Assembly: GCA_006226545.1 (NCBI GenBank)
Contig: SBGR01000085.1
Span: 50,294 to 114,293 of the forward strand
Direction of reading: 5' to 3'
DNA length: 64,000 nt
Source of the DNA: Bacteroidota bacterium
GTDB lineage: Bacteria; Bacteroidota; Bacteroidia; UBA8524
Positions 44,113 through 51,415 of this stretch are shown one piece after another. Position numbers and translations under genes: made by a program. How positions within the stretch are numbered: position 1 is the stretch's first letter; each line of letters opens with the position of its first letter. The notes beneath the pieces were generated by a model, which was not told the origin of the DNA, did not search any database, and worked only from the letters and a program-made list of their open reading frames with translations.

Positions 44113-45865
44113 ATTTTCTTTTTCGAATAAATCCGTTCAATACCCCAAACAAGAGAATCAGTACAATTGGTACTACCACGTTAATCACCTTCCATTTGGT
44201 TTGCTCAGCAGGTTTGCTGATTTTTTCTTTGTCGAGCAAACGCAATTGAATGTCTTTGTTGCGCACCTCAATCAAGCCAAAATCGTCTACCAGGTAATCC
44301 ATGCAATTCATAAAGAACATGCGGTTTCCAAAGGTCTTTTTAGTGAGTCTATCGTAGCCGGCAGGGTAAATCTGCCCGTCTTGTTTCATGTAATTGTGAA
44401 TCAAATCACCATCGCCCACCACAATCATTTTTCCACCTTCCACTGAACTTCTGTAGGTTCCTTGCGGGTCGAAATCTTTGCGGTCTACAAAGGCATAAGG
44501 CGATTCGAAGGTTCCTTCAATCAATACGGCCAATGGTACATCTGCGTTAGGGAAATAATCTTGACCCGGGTCTTTTCTAGCAATGCTCAGGTTGATTTCT
44601 GCCGGATGCGACGAGATGCGGGCCAAGCTGCTACTTTGCAACAATACCGTCTTTTTCAACAATGGTGAGCCAACGGTATCTACCGAAGCCGGGAACTGCA
44701 ACCAAGTCAAATCGATGTTTCTGTTGATGGCATGGTTGTTCATGCTCGGCACCACCGGGAAGTAGAACCAAGGGCGAGGGTCTATGCCTCCTCCCTGACG
44801 AGCGAACGGCACAATCAAAGCATTGTAGTCTTGCACCAAATTCAAGTTGACACGCGCTCCGTATTTAAACAAAAGATCGTTTAGGTTGAGGTCGTAATCG
44901 GCGGTATACACTTTACCGTATTTACCTAGCGAATCAGTCTCAGCCAAAACCGGATCAATCATCCACATCACCTTACCCCCGTGCATCACGTATTGGTCTA
45001 TCCAATATTTTTCACGGTCGGCAAAGCCGATGCGCGGTTTAGCGAAAACGATGGCGTCGTACTCATTCAATTTGTCTTTGGTCAACTTGTCCAAAACAAA
45101 TCCAAAAGAATCCGGATTGATGTTCTGCAGCTGATCGAGGAATTGGATATAGTAGGATGAATCGTCGAAGTTGAGATTCATGCTCTCTACAATGTAGAAC
45201 TCTTCCAAAAGGCGACGTGCATCTGCTGTTTCTACCTCATCCAGTTCGCCATGGCCTTGCATAAAGGCCACACGTTTAGCCGAGCGATTTACGCAACGGC
45301 GGATGGTATTGGCTATGGCAAACTCCAAGCCTTCTATCGCTCTGTTGATCGTGCTTTGGTTGTTTACCGTCATGCTTGGATCTACCAAATGCACCGGATA
45401 CTGTTGTCCTTTGTAGAAGAAATGCGCTCCCGGAACAATCAGCTTCTGGCGTGAGCCGTCGTTGGTCTTTTCGTATAAGTCCAAGACTTGTATTCCACCT
45501 TGGCGCAGGCTGAGCAACATATTGCGAAGCTCCTCGCCTTCCAAGCCTTCTAGCGGATTGGAAATCTCGTATTCGATATCTGAACCGGAGGCATAACGAA
45601 ACTCATCGAGCATCTCTTTGGTGGCGTTACGCAGGTTACGATAGGCCGCCGGCATATCATCGCCATCCAAGTAAATCTTCACGTAGAGCACATCATCGAG
45701 TGAGTCTGCCAAACGTTTGGATGCGTCGGAAAGGGTATAGCGTTTTTCTTTGGTGAAGTCGATGCGGGTAAAGAAGCCTGACGACAGGTAATTCACCAAT
45801 ATGATTAGCGCTAAGGCAAGCGCCAATTCAATCCAGGCCTGTATTCTCAAATCTCTTTTCTTCAT
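44102..45865 (-). CDS. gldG: Gliding-associated ABC transporter substrate-binding-like protein GldG
   Basis: 587 residues. N-terminal membrane helix (about 9-30), a large periplasmic ABC_transp_aux/DUF4350-type domain (RIDFTKEKRYTLSDASK, FMQGHGELDEVETADARRLLEE, VVGDGDLIHN) and a C-terminal helix (about 563-582) followed by RKRKYER. Length and domain order fit GldG. With GldA and GldF it forms an ABC transporter needed for gliding in Flavobacterium. Starts one base after gldF. Confidence 0.9.
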   Translation of the reverse strand: MKKRDLRIQAWIELALALALIILVNYLSSGFFTRIDFTKEKRYTLSDASKRLADSLDDVLYVKIYLDGDDMPAAYRNLRNATKEMLDEFRYASGSDIEYEISNPLEGLEGEELRNMLLSLRQGGIQVLDLYEKTNDGSRQKLIVPGAHFFYKGQQYPVHLVDPSMTVNNQSTINRAIEGLEFAIANTIRRCVNRSAKRVAFMQGHGELDEVETADARRLLEEFYIVESMNLNFDDSSYYIQFLDQLQNINPDSFGFVLDKLTKDKLNEYDAIVFAKPRIGFADREKYWIDQYVMHGGKVMWMIDPVLAETDSLGKYGKVYTADYDLNLNDLLFKYGARVNLNLVQDYNALIVPFARQGGGIDPRPWFYFPVVPSMNNHAINRNIDLTWLQFPASVDTVGSPLLKKTVLLQSSSLARISSHPAEINLSIARKDPGQDYFPNADVPLAVLIEGTFESPYAFVDRKDFDPQGTYRSSVEGGKMIVVGDGDLIHNYMKQDGQIYPAGYDRLTKKTFGNRMFFMNCMDYLVDDFGLIEVRNKDIQLRLLDKEKISKPAEQTKWKVINVVVPIVLILLFGVLNGFIRKRKYER

Positions 45866-45866
45866 A

Positions 45867-46595
45867 CTACCACTTTCTGCTCCCGAATACGGTCTTGGTT
45901 AACAAAATAAACAACACAATGAGGCTGAGGAAATAGGCTGCATCGCGAGTATCCAATACGCCACGGCTAATCGACTCATAGTGGCTGAACATGCCCAACC
46001 ACGACACCACGTAGGCTACATCGCCAAACATGCTGATCTGACTGAGGTATTCAAAAGAGGTATACATCACAAAGCACAAAAAGGCTGAGACGATGAAGGA
46101 TACAATCTGATTATCGGTAATGGCACTCGCAAACATGCCTATCGCTACAAAAGAGGCTGCCACGAAGAGTAAGCCCAGGTAGCTGCCAATGATGGCGCCA
46201 CTGTCTATGTTCCCAACCGGTACGGCCAATTCGTAAATGGAGTAATAGTATACCAGCGTTGGCAAGAGCGCGAAAAGCACCAAGGTTACGCCGGCAAAGA
46301 ACTTACCTAGAATGATACCGAGGTCGCTCACCGGACTCGTTGTTAAAGTCTCGATGGTGCCTGCCTTCTTCTCTTCGGAGAAACTGCGCATGGTGATGGC
46401 AGAAATCAAAAAGATAAAAACCCAAGGTCCCACAAAAAAGAGCGGATCTAGGTTGGCATAGCCGATGTCTATGATGTTCATGTCTGGGTAAATCCACATG
46501 AACAATCCGATTGCCAATAAGAAGGTAATGATTACAATATACGCGATGAGTGAGCTCAGGAAGCTTCTGATTTCTTTGATGTAAATGGTCAGCAT
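45867..46595 (-). CDS. gldF: Gliding-associated ABC transporter permease GldF
   Basis: 242 residues, six hydrophobic helices of the ABC-2 permease type: IAYIVIITFLLAIGLFMW, WVFIFLISAITMRSFSEEKKAGTIETL (the conserved loop that docks the ATPase), FFAGVTLVLFALLPTLVYYYS and so on. Gene order gldA-gldF-gldG without gaps supports the assignment. Inner membrane. Confidence 0.9.
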   Translation of the reverse strand: MLTIYIKEIRSFLSSLIAYIVIITFLLAIGLFMWIYPDMNIIDIGYANLDPLFFVGPWVFIFLISAITMRSFSEEKKAGTIETLTTSPVSDLGIILGKFFAGVTLVLFALLPTLVYYYSIYELAVPVGNIDSGAIIGSYLGLLFVAASFVAIGMFASAITDNQIVSFIVSAFLCFVMYTSFEYLSQISMFGDVAYVVSWLGMFSHYESISRGVLDTRDAAYFLSLIVLFILLTKTVFGSRKW

Positions 46596-46596
46596 A

Positions 46597-47544
46597 TTAC
46601 TTCTTCTTGGCGCCCCCCTTCTGAGCCTGTTTAGGTTTCACCGTTAATTCGCGGAAAACGGATTCGAGCTTTTGCTCTTCTTCACGCATCGACACTAAAA
46701 TGGTTTTTTGTTCCACCGCCAAGCTAAACACCTGTTCTTTGAGCGAGTCGAGGTCGGTTCCTTGCAATAAGAATTTGCGTTCTGCCATTATCTCCATGCG
46801 AACCACGCCGTTCAAACCACGCAATAAATCGCTGTGAACCGGATCGCGGAATTCAAGGAATAAAGCTTTGCTGCTGCCCTGTGTAGACTGCAGCTTACTG
46901 AGCTGATCATCAGCCACAATTTTACCTTGGTTGATGATGATCGCTCTATGACAAAGAGCTTCCACCTCTTGCATGATATGGGAGCTGAGTATAACCGTTT
47001 TGTCTTTACCGATTTCGCGAATTACGCCGCGGATATCGGAAAGCTGATTTGGATCTAGGCCGGAAGTAGGCTCATCTAGAATCAATACCTCCGGGTTATG
47101 CAACATGGCTTGAGCGATGCCTACCCTTTGGCGATAGCCTTTAGACAATTGACCAATTTTCTTCTTGCTCTCCGGTCCAAGCCCGGTGAGTTCAATCATT
47201 CGTTCCATCTGCGCTTGACCTTCTTTACCCAGCTTTCTCAGCTGTGCCATGAAGAGCAAATACTCTTTCACGTACATGTCGAGGTACAATGGATTATGCT
47301 CCGGTAGGTAGCCTACCTTGGATCTCACTTCGAGTGATTCAGTGACAACATCGTATCCGCAAACCGTGGCGATGCCTGAAGTCTGTGGAATATAGCATGT
47401 CAGGATTTTCATGGTGGTGCTTTTACCTGCACCGTTTGGCCCTAGAAAACCCACGATTTCACCTTTGTTTACTTCAAAGCTGATATCGTCTACCGCATGC
47501 TGAGTTCCGTAAACTTTGGTGATATGTTCTACTTTAACTGACAA
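46597..47544 (-). CDS. gldA: Gliding-associated ABC transporter ATPase GldA
   Basis: 315 residues. Walker A GPNGAGKSTTM (about 35-45), Q-loop in VGYLPEHNPLY, signature QLSKGYRQRVGIAQ (about 133-146), Walker B VLILDEPTSGLD and switch HIMQ. After the ATPase core a C-terminal DUF4162-like segment and a Lys/Gly/Pro-rich end (KPKQAQKGGAKKK). First gene of gldAFG-DUF4340; TAACTTCG about 36 bases before the ATG may be its -7 box. Confidence 0.9.
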   Translation of the reverse strand: MSVKVEHITKVYGTQHAVDDISFEVNKGEIVGFLGPNGAGKSTTMKILTCYIPQTSGIATVCGYDVVTESLEVRSKVGYLPEHNPLYLDMYVKEYLLFMAQLRKLGKEGQAQMERMIELTGLGPESKKKIGQLSKGYRQRVGIAQAMLHNPEVLILDEPTSGLDPNQLSDIRGVIREIGKDKTVILSSHIMQEVEALCHRAIIINQGKIVADDQLSKLQSTQGSSKALFLEFRDPVHSDLLRGLNGVVRMEIMAERKFLLQGTDLDSLKEQVFSLAVEQKTILVSMREEEQKLESVFRELTVKPKQAQKGGAKKK

Positions 47545-47651
47545 TTTCCGTGTTCAATTTTTGAAGGCTCGAAGTTAAAAAGAAATTCGGCTTGAAAGGG
47601 AACGAGCAGAAAAGTGAATAAGTTGTACGCTTTAGCGCAAAAAGAGAAGGA

Positions 47652-48137
47652 TTAATCGGCTTGTGCAGGCCTAACCGGAATCCAGATTTCTTCCTCTGAA
47701 TCCGGGTTTTCCCCTTTGTACTTATCGCCCATCAAGGCCAAATGCGGACGATCATCCACTGTCAAGCCGGCTTTAGGCAAGATGGTGGTGAAGATATCCT
47801 GGAAAAATGGCCCCGCTTCTGAAGGCTTGCCTTTGTAGGTAAAGATGGCGTAATCGCCGGCAGGCACTTCCAACGTCTCTAACTCGTTATCGGGTTCATC
47901 CAATCTCACACAAGCCCACTTGAGGTATAATTGATCCGGACTAAACTGCTGGAAATAATTAACGGGAAACTGCTGAGCTACATACAGGTATTCATCGCTA
48001 CGGTAACCTAAGGTTTCCAGTTTAGGAATAAATGAACGCCATAAATCGGCAGTTCCATCTTCAGTGAAACTCATGGCCGCAGAGTTCCCTTGCAATTGGA
48101 AGGATTCAACAAGAACCAGTTCAAAAGACATTGGCAT
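47652..48137 (-). CDS. GyrI-like/AraC effector-binding domain protein
   Basis: 161 residues forming one GyrI-like domain: two repeats with LVLVESFQLQGNSAAMSF and LEVPAGDYAIFTYKGKPSEAG, and the C-terminal EEIWIPVRP typical of the fold. No DNA-binding domain is attached. Family members bind small hydrophobic ligands or hydrolyse some toxins. Stand-alone gene; TATCCTTG is four bases before the ATG at 48137, with an in-frame ATG two codons later. Confidence 0.75.
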   Translation of the reverse strand: MPMSFELVLVESFQLQGNSAAMSFTEDGTADLWRSFIPKLETLGYRSDEYLYVAQQFPVNYFQQFSPDQLYLKWACVRLDEPDNELETLEVPAGDYAIFTYKGKPSEAGPFFQDIFTTILPKAGLTVDDRPHLALMGDKYKGENPDSEEEIWIPVRPAQAD

Positions 48138-48141
48138 GCAG

Positions 48142-48149
48142 CAAGGATA
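48142..48149 (-). promoter_or_regulatory. Possible -7 box of the GyrI-like gene
   Basis: TATCCTTG on the minus strand, one mismatch to TAnnTTTG, four bases before the ATG. Confidence 0.35.
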
Positions 48150-48170
48150 AGAAAAATTGGGGAATGAGGA

Positions 48171-48226
48171 GTAAGGTTGAGGTTAAGATTGAGGTTTAGG
48201 TTGAGTTTGAGCGATGAGGTTGCGTG
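48171..48226. repeat. Degenerate short tandem repeat in a 418-bp gene-free gap
   Basis: GGTTGA/GGTTTA-like units (TTGAGGTT, TTAAGATTGAGG, TTTAGGTTGAG) repeated about seven times. The gap 48138-48555 has no gene; the rest holds a palindrome at 48332-48353, several copies of ACAGTC at 48424-48495, and the fumC promoter. Confidence 0.6.
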
Positions 48227-48331
48227 TTTAGGAATGAGCGAACATTTTGTAGGATTATCACCCCACAAGAGAATTAAGGTAAATCAAAGACCCGAACCCA
48301 TCTCTAAATTTGAAAAATCATCACTCAGGTA

Positions 48332-48353
48332 GAGGCAGGCCATGGCCTGTCTC
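48332..48353. other. Palindrome upstream of fumC
   Basis: GAGGCAGGCCATGGCCTGTCTC: a 14-bp perfect core CAGGCCATGGCCTG extended by one G-T and GAG/CTC. Followed by ATTT only. An operator-like site or hairpin; no assigned role. Confidence 0.4.
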
Positions 48354-48500
48354 ATTTAAAGTCTTCTACCCTTTAGCACACTCCGCAAAGCAGTAACAGC
48401 CATCACCGAACTCCAACCGAACAGTCAACATTTAACAATCAACAAAACCGATAAAACAGTCTTACAATCCTACAGTCCAACAATACACAGTCAACTACCA

Positions 48501-48526
48501 TTTGCGAATTGAAAAATCTATCTTCG
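48501..48526 (+). promoter_or_regulatory. Putative fumC promoter
   Basis: TTTG at 48501-48504 and TATCTTCG at 48519-48526 (one mismatch to TAnnTTTG). The spacer is only 14 bp, shorter than usual. The box ends 29 bases before the fumC ATG. Confidence 0.35.
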
Positions 48527-48555
48527 CGACACCAAAAAAATACCTTAAAACAAAG

Positions 48556-49953
48556 ATGGAATACAGGATAGAACGCGACACCATGGGCGAGGTTAAAGTG
48601 CCCGCTAATCGCTATTGGGGAGCACAAACTGAACGCTCTCGCAACAACTTTAAAATCGGACCGGAAGCCAGCATGCCAAAAGAGGTAATTTATGCTTTCG
48701 CTCACTTGAAAAAAGCAGCTGCCCAAGCCAACCACGACTTAGGCGTTTTATCGGCTGATAAAAGAGATTTGATTGCCGGTGCTTGCGACGAAATCCTTGC
48801 CGGTAAATTAGACGGCGAATTTCCATTGGTAATCTGGCAGACCGGTTCCGGTACCCAGAGCAACATGAACGTGAACGAAGTAGTGGCTTACCGCGCTCAC
48901 GTTATGAATGGCGGCAACCTAGCCGATGAAAACAAAGCGTTACATCCAAACGACGACGTGAACAAATCGCAGTCGTCTAACGATACCTTCCCTACCGCTA
49001 TGCACATTGCTGCATACAGCTTAACCAAAGAAGTAACCCTTCCGGGCATTCAGTTGCTACGCGATACCTTACACGCTAAGGCACAAGAATTTGCCGGCAT
49101 CACCAAAACCGGACGTACCCACTTTATGGATGCTACGCCATTGACGGTTGGCCAGGAGTTCTCCGGTTATGTACAGCAATTGGACAACGGCATGCGCACC
49201 ATCAACAATGCCTTGGAGATGGTGAAAGAATTGGCCCTTGGTGGAACTGCCGTAGGAACCGGCTTGAATACACCTGCAGGATACGATGTTTTGGTAGCTC
49301 AGAAAATTGCTGAATCTACCGGTCACCCTTTCGTTACTGCTCCAAACAAATTTGAAGCATTGGCAGCACACGACGCCATGGTGGAATTATCAGGCGCCTT
49401 GAAACGTGTTGCGGTTTCTTTGATGAAAATCGCGAATGATATCCGCATGCTCAGCTCAGGCCCGCGTTGCGGCATCGGCGAATTGGTAATTCCGGATAAC
49501 GAGCCGGGATCATCCATCATGCCGGGTAAAGTGAATCCTACACAGCCTGAAGCCATGACCATGGTTTGCGCTCAGGTAATGGGCAACGACGTAGCCGTTA
49601 GCGTAGGTGGAGCAACAGGTCATTTTGAATTGAACGTATTTAAGCCATTGATCGCAGCCAACGTATTGCAATCGGCTCGTTTGATTGGTGATGCTTGTGT
49701 TTCTTTCACTGAAAAATGTGCTATAGGTATTGAGCCTAACCACGATGTGATCAAAAAACACCTCGATAACTCCTTGATGTTGGTTACCGCTTTGAATACC
49801 CATATCGGTTACGAGAACGCAGCTAAGATTGCCAAGACTGCACACAAACAAAACAAAACCTTAAAAGAAGCCGCTGTAGAATTAGGCTTACTTACTTCGG
49901 AGCAATTCGACGAGTGGGTAAAACCTGAAGACATGGTAGGTTCTATGAAATAA
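48556..49953 (+). CDS. fumC: Class II fumarate hydratase
   Basis: 465 residues from the ATG at 48556 ([16 protein letters not shown], the normal FumC start); the open frame extends upstream to 48502 through the promoter. Fumarase signature [13 protein letters not shown] is at about 316-328; [14 protein letters not shown] (about 98-111), [14 protein letters not shown] and [19 protein letters not shown] (catalytic His) are all there. Hydrates fumarate to malate. Class II, heat-stable and iron-free. Confidence 0.95.
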   Translation: MEYRIERDTMGEVKVPANRYWGAQTERSRNNFKIGPEASMPKEVIYAFAHLKKAAAQANHDLGVLSADKRDLIAGACDEILAGKLDGEFPLVIWQTGSGTQSNMNVNEVVAYRAHVMNGGNLADENKALHPNDDVNKSQSSNDTFPTAMHIAAYSLTKEVTLPGIQLLRDTLHAKAQEFAGITKTGRTHFMDATPLTVGQEFSGYVQQLDNGMRTINNALEMVKELALGGTAVGTGLNTPAGYDVLVAQKIAESTGHPFVTAPNKFEALAAHDAMVELSGALKRVAVSLMKIANDIRMLSSGPRCGIGELVIPDNEPGSSIMPGKVNPTQPEAMTMVCAQVMGNDVAVSVGGATGHFELNVFKPLIAANVLQSARLIGDACVSFTEKCAIGIEPNHDVIKKHLDNSLMLVTALNTHIGYENAAKIAKTAHKQNKTLKEAAVELGLLTSEQFDEWVKPEDMVGSMK

Positions 49954-50009
49954 ATATGGGGATGTAACGGGTAGTGGGCTTCCACTACCTGTTGCTAAAC
50001 CAAAATACC

Positions 50010-50249
50010 ATGCTGAAGTTCCTCTTCATACTGCCGGTTCGTTTGTACCAATACCTGATCAGCCCTTTGCTCGGTCAGAACTGCAGGCATACGCCAACTT
50101 GCTCGGAATATACCGCGCAAGCCATTGAAGAATGGGGACCGCTTAAAGGCATGGGTATGGGATTAAAAAGGCTTTCTAAATGCCACCCATGGGGCACCTC
50201 CGGCTATGATCCGGTGCCTAAAAACGAAAAACGCCACAAAGGCCACTAG
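50010..50249 (+). CDS. yidD: Membrane protein insertion efficiency factor YidD
   Basis: 79 residues from ATG 50010 ([22 protein letters not shown]); an upstream start at 49974 would add 12 unlikely residues. [19 protein letters not shown] with the family's conserved cysteines, and [14 protein letters not shown] are diagnostic. A small amphipathic protein that helps YidC insert membrane proteins. Lies 56 bp after fumC, same strand. Confidence 0.93.
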   Translation: MLKFLFILPVRLYQYLISPLLGQNCRHTPTCSEYTAQAIEEWGPLKGMGMGLKRLSKCHPWGTSGYDPVPKNEKRHKGH

Positions 50250-50291
50250 GCAGACTACCATACTTTTCTGCTTTTAGCTAATTTGCGAGCC

Positions 50292-50831
50292 ATGAGAAAG
50301 AATGCTGTTGCGATAATTCTGGTGTCGTTCCTGGTGCTGTTTGCCGGAACCTATATCTTCTCTATTGTTAAGTCGGGCAACAAGAGTCCGAAGAAAGACC
50401 CAAGCACTACCACAAACACCACTACCGGTGTTACTGAGCCTCCATTCAGGCACGATGCCAACCTGTATATCTTTGATCAGAATGGCCAAGACACCTTAGC
50501 CGATTTTGATATTGAAATCGTGACAGATGAATACGGCATCACTACCGGACTCATGTACCGTCGCTCCATGCTCAATGACCGAGGCATGTTGTTTATCTTC
50601 CCGGATATTCGTCCGCGCAGCTTCTGGATGAAGAATACCCATATTCCATTGGATATCATTTTTATCGATGACAATTACCGCATCGTTACCATTCAGCCAA
50701 ATACCAAACCTTTTAGCGAACAGTCCATTCCATCTTATAAGCCGGCCAAATACGTGCTTGAGGTGAATGCAGGCACTGCAGCAAAGCTGAAATGGAAGGA
50801 AGGCGATATACTCTCTTGGGCGACTCGTTAA
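50292..50831 (+). CDS. DUF192 domain protein with membrane anchor
   Basis: 179 residues from the ATG at 50292. An N-terminal hydrophobic segment (about 5-25, AVAIILVSFLVLFAGTYIF) acts as anchor or signal; a Thr-rich linker follows; the DUF192 domain (about 62-178) has TGLMYRRSMLNDRGMLFIF, SFWMKNTHIPLDIIFID and YVLEVNAGTAAKLKWKEGD. Periplasmic; function of DUF192 unknown. Its stop is directly followed by the HupE gene. Confidence 0.82.
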   Translation: MRKNAVAIILVSFLVLFAGTYIFSIVKSGNKSPKKDPSTTTNTTTGVTEPPFRHDANLYIFDQNGQDTLADFDIEIVTDEYGITTGLMYRRSMLNDRGMLFIFPDIRPRSFWMKNTHIPLDIIFIDDNYRIVTIQPNTKPFSEQSIPSYKPAKYVLEVNAGTAAKLKWKEGDILSWATR

Positions 50832-51398
50832 ATGTTTTCCAGTTATTTTGAATTAGGACTCTGGCATATCCTCGACCCAAAAGGGCTGGATCACGTGCTG
50901 TTTTTGTTGGCCCTTTGTGCGCCATTTCAAAGCAAACATTGGAAACAGCTGCTCTTTCTCATCACTGCCTTTACCATTGGCCATTCCATTACCTTGGCTT
51001 TGGCCGCCCTGGGCATCGCTAGCCCAAATTCAGGCACCATAGAATTTCTGATAGCCCTAACCATTGGCATTACCGCCATACTGAATATTCTTCTGCCCAA
51101 ACCAGACACCTCGGTGATGCGCATCAAATACGTGAGTGCCTTGTTCTTCGGACTCATTCACGGTTTTGGTTTCTCCGGTTATTTTAGAATGCTTATCGGA
51201 CAAGACGATGAGGTAGTGCTTCCATTATTTGCCTTCAACCTCGGTATTGAAGCCGCGCAAATTATCGTAGTATTTGCGTTGCTCTTCTTTTTATTCCTCG
51301 CTGAGAAGTCGTTTAAAACAAAAGCCCGCGACTGGAACCTCTTCCTTTCCGGGATGGCCTTTGGCGTTTCTTTGCTGTTGTTGCTTCAGCGGATTTAA
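50832..51398 (+). CDS. HupE/UreJ-family membrane protein
   Basis: 188 residues, about six membrane helices. Conserved GLDHVLFLLALCAPF (about 18-32), TAFTIGHSITLALAALG (about 45-61) and LIHGFGFSGYF are the family motifs. HupE/UreJ members take up nickel or cobalt in some bacteria, but no metalloenzyme genes are near, so the substrate is open. Starts immediately after the DUF192 stop. Confidence 0.8.
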   Translation: MFSSYFELGLWHILDPKGLDHVLFLLALCAPFQSKHWKQLLFLITAFTIGHSITLALAALGIASPNSGTIEFLIALTIGITAILNILLPKPDTSVMRIKYVSALFFGLIHGFGFSGYFRMLIGQDDEVVLPLFAFNLGIEAAQIIVVFALLFFLFLAEKSFKTKARDWNLFLSGMAFGVSLLLLLQRI

Positions 51399-51415
51399 GC
51401 GATATTGCTACATCC

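Noticed and set aside
48071..48268. Minus-strand frame with a (NL)n stretch
   Set aside because: It is the translation of the GGTTGA short tandem repeat and overlaps the start of the GyrI-like gene.
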